From: Oreohelix idahoensis
Lineage: Eukaryota; Mollusca; Gastropoda; Stylommatophora; Oreohelicidae
DNA: 64,000 nt
Assembly (NCBI GenBank): GCA_024509875.1
Contig: JAMPIV010014136.1
Span: 221,107 to 285,106, forward strand
Reading direction: 5' to 3'
Below, piece by piece: positions 1 to 9,566 of the stretch. The stretch's first letter is position 1. Each line of letters opens with the position of its first letter. Made by a program: the position numbers and the translations under genes. The notes below the pieces were generated by a model. The model searched no databases and was not told the DNA's origin. It saw nothing but the letters and a program-made list of their open reading frames with translations.

Positions 1-299
1 CTTGTTAACTATCTGATCGTAGTTATCGTCGTATATTTTTACGATATTCTATTTTAGTTATACATTTTATTTTTTTTGATTTCTACGATTGTGTTCACCC
101 GTCCATTTTATCATGTCTTGTCGGTTATGTTTCTATTGTCTTTCTCGTTGTTCATTTCATGACATTTGATTACATAAATTTATTGATTAATAACATATTT
201 AATAATTATATGATAACATTATACCGTTCTAAGGACAGGAACGAGGACCACTAGTTGTAGTAACACTTTTAAGTAGTATTATTACATAATAATATTGAA

Positions 300-2042
300 A
301 TGGCTACCTTAGACTATTTCATTAAGCAAGCAAAAGCTCTTCAGATGGCTCCTGATGAAGCTAAAGCATTTGCACTGTCAGAATATAAGAAAGCTCAAGA
401 AATAGAAGCTGATCAGAGAAGATTGGAAACTTTACGTTTGGAAAATTTGAAATTTGAGGCAGATCAAAAACGGATTGAGGCTGAGGAACAAGAGAAGAAG
501 ATGAAATTTGAGGCAGATCAAAAACGGATTGAGGCTGAGGAAAATGAGAAAAAAATGAGATTAACTGCTGAGGAGGATGAAAAGAAGAGGAAATTTATAG
601 CTGAGGAAGAGGAGAAAAAAATGAGATTGGCCGCTGAATTAGAAGAGAAACGATTTCAGCGAGAGGCAGAACAGAAACAAAAGGAGGCTGCAGAAAGACT
701 TAGAAAAGAAATGGAAGAAAAAAGAATAATAGCTGAAAAAGAAATGGAACAGAAACAAAAGGAAATGGAAGAAAAAAGATTAATAGCTGAAAAAGAAATG
801 GAAGTTAAACAAAAAGAAATGCAAGAAAGAAGATTAATAGCTGAACAAAACACAAAACGACTTCAGCTTGAGATGGAAGAGAATGAAAGAAAACGACAGC
901 ATGAACTGAAATTAGCAGAGTCAGAATATGAGAGAATTAGGTTAACTCAGGAATCTAATTCTCAGAGAACTTTTGAAAGCCACACTTCATCCAGACAGGA
1001 TCATTTTAAGGAGATTCACCTTAAATTGCCAAAATTTAATCCCCCGTCTGATGACGTAATATTCTTCCTGGATAGGTTTGAGGCCACTTGTGGGTCTTAT
1101 AACGTGGATAAAGCGCTATACTGTACATATTTATCCAGATTACTTACAGGAGATGCATTAGCAGTTTATCATACCACCAGCATTGGTGAGAAAAATGACT
1201 ACAATGCTCTTAGAGCAGCACTTCTGCAAAAATTTCAAATGACAGAAAACGAATATCGTTTGAGATTTCACACATTACTACCTCAATCTGGCAGAAATTT
1301 TAGTGATTTTCTGTCACAGATACGACTAACATTAGAAAGATGGATCGAATTATCCAAAATTGAAAAGTCGTATGAAGGTCTCTTTGATTTACTGATGCGC
1401 GATAAGGTACTTTCGTCGGTAAATCCTACATTTCTCGCATTTTTACACGAACGGAAACCTTTATCAATGAAAAACTTAGAAGAACATGCAAAAAATTTTT
1501 GCACTGCTCACCCAAACATGGATCTAAGTAACGCGCAGATTAAGAGTGAATTGCCTGTTGCTTTTGCAGCACAACAAAACAATTTTTCACGCAATCGTTC
1601 TTTTAGTGCTGATAGGTATGTCAATAAGGGAAATAATCATAATTTCACCAATGATAACTTTTACAAAGGGAAGCAATTTCAACAATCTGCTCCATTTAAT
1701 GTTTCTTGGAACCAAACTCACAGATCGCGAGATTTTGGTAACAATTATTTTAAAAATAATCAAGGACATTATAATAAACAAAACTGGAGATCAAGGTCTC
1801 AGGGTCCGCAAAACAGACAATTTTTTGGAAATAAACCATTTAACCAACATCATAACGATCATTCTACAAATTATCGGACTAATCCAAATTTTAACTCTAG
1901 CAGAAACGACAATTATGGCAATTTTAATGACAAAAAAATCACAATCGATCGCGCCGACGAGATAGATCGTCGAATAATACAGTTAGACATTCTAATGTTG
2001 CTTTTAATGATACACAGGCTAACATTGAACAGGGTAAAGTAG
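300..2042 (+). CDS. gag: E1 Gag-like protein with long coiled coil
   Basis: This ORF encodes the structural Gag protein that would form the cytoplasmic particle. Residues about 30-230 are a highly charged Glu/Lys/Arg coiled coil with internal repeats; a unit reading KFEADQKRIEAEE occurs twice and EMEEKR-type units several times. Residues about 240-400 look like a retroelement capsid domain (LPKF, FLDRFE, LLTGDALAVY, FLxER). The C-terminal third is rich in Asn, Arg, Phe and Gln with no CCHC zinc knuckle. The ATG at 300 follows the leader and matches the starts of the E2 and E3 Gags (M-A/S-T-L). The last ~30 codons appear to be read in a shifted frame after about 1950, because homologous sequence leading to protease continues in another frame. 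Confidence 0.85.
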   Translation: MATLDYFIKQAKALQMAPDEAKAFALSEYKKAQEIEADQRRLETLRLENLKFEADQKRIEAEEQEKKMKFEADQKRIEAEENEKKMRLTAEEDEKKRKFIAEEEEKKMRLAAELEEKRFQREAEQKQKEAAERLRKEMEEKRIIAEKEMEQKQKEMEEKRLIAEKEMEVKQKEMQERRLIAEQNTKRLQLEMEENERKRQHELKLAESEYERIRLTQESNSQRTFESHTSSRQDHFKEIHLKLPKFNPPSDDVIFFLDRFEATCGSYNVDKALYCTYLSRLLTGDALAVYHTTSIGEKNDYNALRAALLQKFQMTENEYRLRFHTLLPQSGRNFSDFLSQIRLTLERWIELSKIEKSYEGLFDLLMRDKVLSSVNPTFLAFLHERKPLSMKNLEEHAKNFCTAHPNMDLSNAQIKSELPVAFAAQQNNFSRNRSFSADRYVNKGNNHNFTNDNFYKGKQFQQSAPFNVSWNQTHRSRDFGNNYFKNNQGHYNKQNWRSRSQGPQNRQFFGNKPFNQHHNDHSTNYRTNPNFNSSRNDNYGNFNDKKITIDRADEIDRRIIQLDILMLLLMIHRLTLNRVK

Positions 2043-2059
2043 CTGAAACTCACAATGCT

Positions 2060-2710
2060 ATGTCTTGTTCTCTAGATTGTTCCCAGGTGAAAGACTGCCC
2101 AGAATGCTCGACTCTTTTCCAGCCTAAGGCGATCACGACGCTGCGTTGCGGACATACCTTGCCTAGCCTGCCTGCAGTCTGTACAGCCACTGCTGCTTCA
2201 GTACACCAAGGACAGGGCTCTCTTAAGTTTAACAAGGGATTTGTCAATAATATTTCATGCTCTCTCCTATTTGACTCAGGTTGTACAACAATCGGTGTCC
2301 GGACTTCGCTGATCAACCCAAGTTGTGCCACGGGCCGGGTTGTCAAATGTGTAACATTTGGTGGCACAATTGAAACATTTCCCACTGCTATTATTGATCT
2401 TCACACACCTTTCTTTACAGGAAAGATCCAAGCATGTCTTCTGCCTAACCCAATCTGTGATGTAATACTTGGTCGCATACATGGTATTAAAGAGTGTACA
2501 CCTCAGCAAATAGCTGAATGGGAAGAGCGACATATTCAAACTGCAAATGCAGTAGTGACTAGAGCGCAAGCTACTAATATGTCGCATGATACACCTATTG
2601 AACCTACAGTTCATACCACTTGTGATGATGATGCTCCTATTTCACGGGAGTTGTTTGCAACATTGCAAAAGAATGATAATTCATTTAAAAAAATTCTTTC
2701 AGTATGTTAA
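2060..2710 (+). CDS. pol: E1 aspartic protease segment of pol
   Basis: This is the retroelement aspartic protease that would process the polyprotein. The active-site motif reads DSG (LLFDSGCTTIG), followed by the flap-region sequence VKCVTFGG that also occurs in E2 and E3. Before it is a CPEC...LRCGH motif (residues about 11-32) that may bind zinc. After it comes NAVVTRAQ, conserved in all three elements. The reading frame closes at 2710, but homology to the integrase linker continues in the frame that starts at 2586, so there is a one-base shift in the A-rich run near 2690. The listed start is just the first ATG. In E2 and E3 this region is fused in frame to Gag. Confidence 0.8.
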   Translation: MSCSLDCSQVKDCPECSTLFQPKAITTLRCGHTLPSLPAVCTATAASVHQGQGSLKFNKGFVNNISCSLLFDSGCTTIGVRTSLINPSCATGRVVKCVTFGGTIETFPTAIIDLHTPFFTGKIQACLLPNPICDVILGRIHGIKECTPQQIAEWEERHIQTANAVVTRAQATNMSHDTPIEPTVHTTCDDDAPISRELFATLQKNDNSFKKILSVC

Positions 2711-3563
2711 CAAAAAGAATACAAGCAACAAACTTGCAAAATCTAGACATGACTTTATATTTAAAAATGGGATTTTGGTTAGAATAATACGGGAAAAGGA
2801 TTCATCCATATGTTCTCAAATTCTAGTACCATCCTGTATGAGATCTCGTATATTACGACATGCTCATGACTCGCAATGTGCGGGCCATATGGGTTTTTCG
2901 CGTACCAAATCCAGAGTGCTTTCGGCATTCTACTGGCCAGGCGTCCATAGAGATGTTACTCTCTATTGTCGGTCCTGTTTGATATGTCAAGAAGTTAAGG
3001 TACGGGGTCCATTTCATGCGGCTCCTATTCAAGCTGCGGACATCCCGATTAGACCATTTGATAAAATGGCCATTGACATTATTGGTCCAATGCTTCCATC
3101 TGCTAGAGGGCATACGCATATTCTTACGTGCATTGATATGTGCACTCGTTGGCCTGAGGCCATCCCTCTCAAGAACACTTCATCTGCCAGTGTAGCAGAG
3201 GCATTGATGTTAATCTTCTCACGCATTGGTTTTCCACGGAAAATCTTGTCGGATCATGGGGTTCAATTCATTTCTGAATCCATGTCTCAAGTGATGAAGA
3301 CATTAGGTATAGATAGATATCTTAGTTCTATTTATCATCCGATGTCAAATGGGTTAATTGAGCGTCTCAATAGGACACTCAAGCAGTTGTTGGGTAAGAT
3401 GACTCAAGACCATCCCCAAGACTGGGATCGGGTCCTACCCGCTTGTCTCTTTGCGTATCGCGAGGTACAAAATCAAGCAACGGGTTTTTTCTCCGTTCCA
3501 GCTTGTTTTTGGCATGCAACCACGCGGTCCGATGTCGTTAATCCACGACTTATTGGTGGATGA
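2586..3563 (+). CDS. pol: E1 integrase, N-terminal and catalytic domains
   Basis: The protein joins element cDNA to chromosomal DNA. Real homology begins near 2680; the first ~35 codons are a shadow of the protease frame. The HHCC zinc finger is present (HAHD...GHMG, then CRSCLICQ), followed by the DDE core: Asp in AIDIIGP, Asp in LSDHGVQF, and Glu in GLIERLNR. The frame runs off target at about 3485, where an extra T in a run of Ts shifts it; the correct continuation is the ORF starting at 3451. Its place before reverse transcriptase is the notable feature of this family. Confidence 0.88.
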   Translation: MIHLLNLQFIPLVMMMLLFHGSCLQHCKRMIIHLKKFFQYVNKKNTSNKLAKSRHDFIFKNGILVRIIREKDSSICSQILVPSCMRSRILRHAHDSQCAGHMGFSRTKSRVLSAFYWPGVHRDVTLYCRSCLICQEVKVRGPFHAAPIQAADIPIRPFDKMAIDIIGPMLPSARGHTHILTCIDMCTRWPEAIPLKNTSSASVAEALMLIFSRIGFPRKILSDHGVQFISESMSQVMKTLGIDRYLSSIYHPMSNGLIERLNRTLKQLLGKMTQDHPQDWDRVLPACLFAYREVQNQATGFFSVPACFWHATTRSDVVNPRLIGG

Positions 3564-4983
3564 GAATATTGAAGAGGAAACTCAATCCTCTTATGAGTAT
3601 GTGATCTCTCTTAGAAAGAAAATCATAGATGCTTGTAGACTAGCTACTGCATCATCCGAACATGCCAAAGAAAAAGCTCGTCTATCTGCAAACAAATATA
3701 GACGTCTTCGCCAGCTCATACCTGGTGATGAAGCTTTTGTATTACTTCCTGCGCATAACAATCGTCTTTTAATTACCTGGAGAGGTCCTTTCAGGATCAT
3801 CTCAAGAATATCCGATGTCGACTACATCGTTGATGTTAATGGAAAACATAAAACCTTCCACATTAACATGTTGAAGGAGTATTACTCACGTCCTGATTAC
3901 TTACAGTCAGTGTTTCAGGCAACTGACGATCCTACACCACCTATTCAACACTATTCTAGTTTGTCAGTCATCCAAGAAGAGGAATCTTCTTTTGATGATG
4001 TACAACTACCAATACCAGTTGTACCACTCCATTCCACTGAGAAATGGAATGATGTTACTATCTCATCTACTCTTACTGATGATCAACGTCAGCAAGTCTC
4101 TAATATTCTACACACGTATGAGGATGTCCTTACTGACATCCCAGGTCATACGTCAGTCATCCAACATGACATTATTCTGACTGACGATACACCGATTCGA
4201 GTTCGCCCATATCCTATTCCTTTACACTTTCGTGATAAGGTTGATAAGGAATTGGATGATATGCTCCAATTAAATATAATTGAACCATCTTCATCACCAT
4301 ATTCTTCTTCTATGGTAATCATTAGGAAGAAAGACAACAATATACGTCTTTGCGTAGATTACAGGAAATTAAATAAAGTTACAAAATTCGATGCGGAACC
4401 ATTACCTCTTTTAGACGACTTATTAGAGAAATTGTCTCATGCCACATTCTTTTCGAAATTTGACCTTTCAAAGGGTTATTGGCAAGTGCCATTAACCCCT
4501 AAAGCAAAGCCATTCACCGCTTTCTCGACGCCAAAGGGTCTTTTTCAATATAATTTTATGCCATTCGGGTTAATGAATGCGCCAGCTACCTTTGTACGCA
4601 TGATGCGTCGCATATTGTCTCATCGTCCCGATGTCATTACTTATATAGATGACATCTGTCTTTTCAGTGACTCTTGGGATGAACATATTCAGGGTTTAAA
4701 ATCTTTACTTTCTACCTTACGGGATTACAACTTAACAGCAAAACCTTCAAAGGCTTTTGTCGGTTTTCATGACATCTCATTTCTTGGTCACCGTATAGGT
4801 CGCGGTTTAATATATACAGAAGACAGTAACGTCTCTAAAATTTTAAACATCTCAGCACCTAAGACAAAAAAACAAGTGAGGTCACTCTTAGGACTAATAC
4901 AGTTCTATTCTAAATTCATCCCTCATTTGTCTACTATAACTGCACCTCTTTCGTCTTTACTGAAGAGGGCACACCTAATGTAA
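3451..4983 (+). CDS. pol: E1 integrase C-terminus and reverse transcriptase
   Basis: The first ~140 codons after 3485 continue integrase: the FSPFQLVFG segment, then a GPF-type C-terminal module (WRGPFRII). A linker follows, then a Ty3/Gypsy-type reverse transcriptase with LCVDYRKLN, FSKFDLSKGYWQVPL, the FGLMNAPATF box and the catalytic YIDD motif, followed by the thumb region (VRSLLGL). The active site is intact. A one-base deletion near 4965 breaks the frame just before RNase H, so the ORF ends in a few wrong residues. The listed first Met overlaps the integrase frame and is probably not a real start. Confidence 0.9.
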   Translation: MRIARYKIKQRVFSPFQLVFGMQPRGPMSLIHDLLVDENIEEETQSSYEYVISLRKKIIDACRLATASSEHAKEKARLSANKYRRLRQLIPGDEAFVLLPAHNNRLLITWRGPFRIISRISDVDYIVDVNGKHKTFHINMLKEYYSRPDYLQSVFQATDDPTPPIQHYSSLSVIQEEESSFDDVQLPIPVVPLHSTEKWNDVTISSTLTDDQRQQVSNILHTYEDVLTDIPGHTSVIQHDIILTDDTPIRVRPYPIPLHFRDKVDKELDDMLQLNIIEPSSSPYSSSMVIIRKKDNNIRLCVDYRKLNKVTKFDAEPLPLLDDLLEKLSHATFFSKFDLSKGYWQVPLTPKAKPFTAFSTPKGLFQYNFMPFGLMNAPATFVRMMRRILSHRPDVITYIDDICLFSDSWDEHIQGLKSLLSTLRDYNLTAKPSKAFVGFHDISFLGHRIGRGLIYTEDSNVSKILNISAPKTKKQVRSLLGLIQFYSKFIPHLSTITAPLSSLLKRAHLM

Positions 4984-5057
4984 TAAAGTGGTCGCAGGAT
5001 CACCAAACGGCGTTAGACTATATAAAACAAATTTTTTCAAATAAGCCTTTTTTAAGG

Positions 5058-5504
5058 TTGCCTAACAAAGATCTCACCTTTGTTCTTCGCAGTGATGCTT
5101 CTTCCTACGCTATCGCGGCAGTTTTGATGCAAGAATACGGAGGTACCTTATTTCCTGTTATGTACGTATCCAGAAAGCTTACGACGAGTGAAATGAAGTA
5201 CTCCGTTCTCGATAAAGAGCTCCTTGCTCTTGTGTGGTCAATCACAAAACTGGAACGTTACCTGCTCGGCTCACACTTTGTGGTGGAGTCTGACCAGAAA
5301 GCTCTTACCGCATTGAATACAGGAAACGTTAAGTCATCAAAGTCAGCGCGTTACGCTATAGCTCTCCAGCCATTCCACTTTGAGATACGTGCTATTCCTG
5401 GAGTGCAGAATGTATTTGCAGACTGTCTTTCAAGATGCCCTAGTGAACTTGGTGAAACTAAACTACTTTTGGATCGAGAAACGTCCTCACCGAAACATGA
5501 ATAA
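5058..5504 (+). CDS. pol: E1 RNase H domain
   Basis: This domain degrades the RNA strand of the RNA-DNA hybrid during reverse transcription. The frame is open from about 4980, upstream of the first ATG. Catalytic acidic positions can be seen in LRSDASSYA, DKELLAL, VESDQKAL and FADCLSR. The segment MYVSRKLT is the usual Ty3/Gypsy RNase H signature. It ends with a normal stop and is the last coding part of the element, as expected when integrase has moved upstream. Confidence 0.9.
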   Translation: MPNKDLTFVLRSDASSYAIAAVLMQEYGGTLFPVMYVSRKLTTSEMKYSVLDKELLALVWSITKLERYLLGSHFVVESDQKALTALNTGNVKSSKSARYAIALQPFHFEIRAIPGVQNVFADCLSRCPSELGETKLLLDRETSSPKHE

Positions 5505-6504
5505 CTTTGTACAGTGTCATTAATTGTACATCTGTGAAGACTGTGTATATTTTTGCAGTATTCGTATAAATATAACTTTCAGAACATACTTACATATGGA
5601 TTATAACATTATTTCTTGTGAAGTAACGTTTTATTAGAACGGGAACAGTGATATTAAAGTAACATTTTTTTTTAGTATGGAAACATTGGTAAAAACGACA
5701 AATAGACATTCATTAGTGTTATGGAACATATTACACTACATATCGTGTTCGTAAACTTATTTCGTGCATGGAACATTAGGAACCTATTCTTGTTGACTCT
5801 AAATAGTTCTGAACGAATATTCACAATGACTGAAATTAGAATTACTTAGAATAAATTACTAGTTATTTATTTATGTGTAATTAAGTACTAGAATTAGATT
5901 AATTCAATTTAATCAATTTGATTGTTTATAAATCACACATCTACTAACGTTATTAGTGTCTCGCAATACGTGTAGTCACGTATCCCACTACATGATATTT
6001 TACTTTTAGATAACTAGTCAAACTTACTAGTGTTAGATATCAGTAAGTGCGTTGCTTCTTAAAGTGTTTAATTTTGCATTGCTTCATTTTTGCACATTGT
6101 ATTTCAAAATTTTCTGTTTCACTGATTCTTTTATCATTGATTATCATCAGTGTTGCTGTTCATTTTCATTTTTTTGAAATCATATGATTTCAAATTTTTT
6201 TGAAAAACTTAGTTGAATTTTATTATCATCTTTTTTGTTGATTTTTCATTTTCATTTTCATTTTTTCAACTTCTTTTTACTTCGAATATTACCACATCGT
6301 TCCAAAGTAGGTCGATGGTGGATGTGTGCTTTAATGCATACTGTCATTTAGTTCTATTAATTTCAAGTCAATATTCTTTTCTTAATATGATATAATTTTA
6401 TGCATGTCATAAATCTTGTTGTAGTTTTGACTCACCTCTCTCGAGTAATTAGTTCGAAAAAAATTAATGGGATTAATTTTTTTAAGGGGAGGTAATAAGG
6501 GAGC
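5505..6504 (+). other. E1 3' untranslated region and polypurine tract
   Basis: AT-rich non-coding sequence between the RNase H stop and the LTR. The last ~25 bases are purine-rich (AAGGGGAGG, then AAGGGAG) and directly precede the TGTTACG that starts the LTR, as expected of a plus-strand primer. T-rich tracts lie at 6160-6280. No other gene is seen here. Confidence 0.6.
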
Positions 6505-7327
6505 TGTTACGTACATTTATTACCTAAGGGGGTAGTCTTCGGTCCTGCCAAATGTACGCACCAGTTTTATGTAGTTATATTGTTTGTGCGTTCGATTGAT
6601 TCACGCACTGACGTGCACAATGCTGTGTGAGTTGCTTTGGACGCACGTGTAACCTAGTTGAGTATATTGTGACGTCATGATAGGGGCAGCTCGGACGAAA
6701 TTTTATGTCCGCAGTGTTATTATTTGATTCCTGGCAGATTTGAAGAAGCCAGCAGTTGTATTCGTATCTATTGGTCTTCATGGCGAAGCCAATAGTGGAT
6801 GTCTGAAGTAAGTGTCGCCCCATTTCTTATGGCAAGTTTAATTATGTAAATTAAAGTATCAGGCCGCTCCTATTAATGGTCTAGCGGGAATTCATCGGAG
6901 ATGACATTCCTAGAATTGGACACACGGAGTCGATAGCCTTTGGAATCTTTTGTAGAGGGAGAATCCATATGTGGAATCAAGTTAATGAATATAGATATAT
7001 GCTTCACATGTTTAATATGCCGTTTTACCTATGCCAAAGTCGTGGTATGGATACCGAGAGGTTAGCCAAGATGAAACACTAACTTGGTTGTATTGTTATA
7101 TCTGCCTTTTGTTTGGATTGGATATGCTATCCAAGAATTTTACAACAAAGTCTGGGATGCTTACAAGTATGATATAAATTATTGCTCCGTGAGAATGAAT
7201 CCGTTTGCCTTAATAAACGTCCTTGGGAGAAGGTCAATGGACGTTAATTACCATGTCTGTTATATGAAATGGAAGTGATCCTTAGTCACTGGAATAAGAG
7301 AACTTAACTGTTAGAGAATCTACAACA
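6505..7327 (+). repeat. E1 3' LTR (right end uncertain)
   Basis: The sequence begins TGTTACG immediately after the polypurine tract. A likely end is the ACAACA at 7322-7327, giving about 823 bp, in line with E2-E4 whose LTRs start TG and end CA. The matching 5' LTR is outside the window, so neither the end nor the target duplication can be checked. Short ORFs here look accidental. Confidence 0.5.
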
Positions 7328-7589
7328 ACTTTTAACAGTGATATTAACATTTTAACGTATGATCTTCACATCTGTAACTATGATTGTCTTGTTCCACTTC
7401 GTTGGTGTCACGTCAATAAAATACATGTACAGTAAACACCGACTTGTGTGCTGCCAATACTTGCCCAGTTCACCCAATGCAACGATACCTGTTGGAATGT
7501 TCGTTTGAAGAAGTTTATTGACATTTTGTTCGTATTCAACCATTCGCGTGATAAAATCAATACCATTACCATAAACGGACTCCAACACC

Positions 7590-8132
7590 TGTCCTGTGCC
7601 ATCAACAAACTCATGTCAAGTCTTCCTGTCCTGTGCCATCAACAAACTTGTGTCAAATCTTCCTGTCATGTGCCATCAACAAACATATGTCAAGTCGTCA
7701 TGTCCTGTGCCATCAACAAACTCATGTCAAGTCTTCCTGTAGAGTGTCATCAACAAACTCATGTCAAGTCTTCCTGTCCTGTGCCATCAGCAAACTTATG
7801 TCAAGTCTTCCTGTCCTGTGCCATCAACAAACTCATGTCAAGTCTTCCTGTGCCATCAACAAACTCATGTCAAGTCTTACTGTCCTGTGCCATCAACAAA
7901 CTTATGTCAAGTCTTCTTGTCCTGTGCCATCAACAAACGTATGTCAAGTTTATTGTCCTGTGCCATCAACAAACTTATGTATCAAGTCTTCCTGTCCTGT
8001 GCCATCAACAAACTTATGTCAAGTCTTCCTGTCCTGTGCCATCAAGAAACTCATGTCAAGTCTTCCTGTCCTGTGTCATCAACAAACTCATGTCAAGTCT
8101 TCCTGCCCTGTGCCATCAACAAACTTATGTCA
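7590..8132 (+). repeat. 37-bp minisatellite, array 1 (~15 units)
   Basis: Tandem units of 37 bp based on TGTGCCATCAACAAACTCAT followed by GTCAAGTCTTCCTGTCC. Variants include CTTATG, CATATG and CGTATG forms, a +2 form (GTATCAAG) and a 5-bp-shorter form. The consensus holds no TAA, TAG or TGA, and 37 is not a multiple of 3, so one frame cycles through all three phases and stays open. The long ORFs across it are therefore not evidence of a gene. The first few units have the same order of variants as the start of array 2. Confidence 0.95.
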
Positions 8133-8696
8133 TTGTTGCGTACATATTTTTTATATGTCGCACAGATTACAGTTGATACGATTACAAATGAAAATGTAAC
8201 TATCTGTTTGATAAAAGGATATTTATTTATGAACTTACAACTTTTAAGAAAGGGGAATAACTCAGAATAGTAAATTATTCTTTCTATTAAACCAGAAAAG
8301 TGTTTTTGTGCTTGCTATTGATTCTTGGCCAAGGTAAACGTACTTTTACTGACTTCGTTCCTAGGCTTACGATGGGTTATGTTTAGGCCTACATGAATCT
8401 ACTTATGTTCAGATGTCAGAACGACATATCGTTTAGCAGCACTAAGAATGTTTCTACACAGCAATTATGAGGACAGATAATGCTGATATTGGTGGAAACT
8501 TTGATATCCTTATGAAGTGAATCTTTCTAGAAGTTTTGTCATCTCACCGTTGTGTGAGCGATGTTAAGGACCAAGGAAGCCATCTTGGAATCCGAATTAT
8601 TGTCAATCATTCATCAGAGAACAGGGTTGTCCCTTACTACCCGATAATGATCCAGAGATCACAGTTATGAAAGAAAGATCTATTATGGGAGATTTA
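8133..8696. other. Spacer between minisatellite and palindrome
   Basis: AT-rich sequence with no convincing ORF, splice-framed exon or known repeat. The minisatellite decays abruptly at the left edge and the palindrome arm begins at the right edge. Confidence 0.5.
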
Positions 8697-9092
<396 letters not shown>

Positions 9093-9566
9093 TTGTCTAC
9101 AAATGTTCCAGTATGAGGTTATCCAGCATGTATGCTAACTTAAGATGATACACCATTGATCAACACCATGCTGTTTATGTCGTCATGTGTTCCTGTAACC
9201 ATACACGTACTGTTCCAGTGTGCGTCTCATTAAATATTATAAAAAGAACACAGTAGTTCCAGTAATCCTTGACTTCTACATGTGAGAGTATGAATATATT
9301 GTTACCAAGTTGTCAACTCTTCAGAACCATTCTACCATTCGCGTACAATGTACTCTCACTTCAATGTTTACACTACCCTGTGTAGGTCGAGTTGACCTGT
9401 GTCTGTCTTCACGGTGACAGCACCTCTTTGAATACAACAGTACTACCAGCCATCATACTTTACAGTGAGGTTCTATACACCACACTCGATTCTTTACAGT
9501 GGAGTCGCAAACAACAGAACTTTACAGTGGTGTACTACAGGTGTAGTAAGAAATAACTTCTTTACA
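9093..9566. other. Spacer before minisatellite array 2
   Basis: No gene is recognised. The last ~110 bases contain four spaced copies of TTTACAGT (near 9459, 9492, 9522 and 9561), just before the first minisatellite unit. Confidence 0.45.

Larger units (their letters stand above)
1..7327 (+). mobile_element. E1: Gmr1-like LTR retrotransposon, 5' LTR outside window
   Basis: The coding order is Gag (300), protease (2060), integrase (2586), reverse transcriptase (3451) and RNase H (5058), followed by a 3' UTR, a polypurine tract and an LTR beginning TGTTACG at 6505. Integrase lies upstream of reverse transcriptase although the sequences are Ty3/Gypsy-like, which is the defining order of Gmr1-like elements. 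Positions 1-299 are untranslated leader. No stretch of 1-299 reappears in 6505-7327, so the 5' LTR must lie left of the window. The pol region is broken by at least three single-base shifts, so this copy cannot make an intact polyprotein. The right end (7327) is a guess from a terminal ACAACA and cannot be confirmed without the other LTR. Confidence 0.85.

Noticed and set aside
1546..1965. ORF overlapping E1 Gag in another frame
   Set aside because: Shadow of the Asn/Ile-rich Gag tail. No motif.
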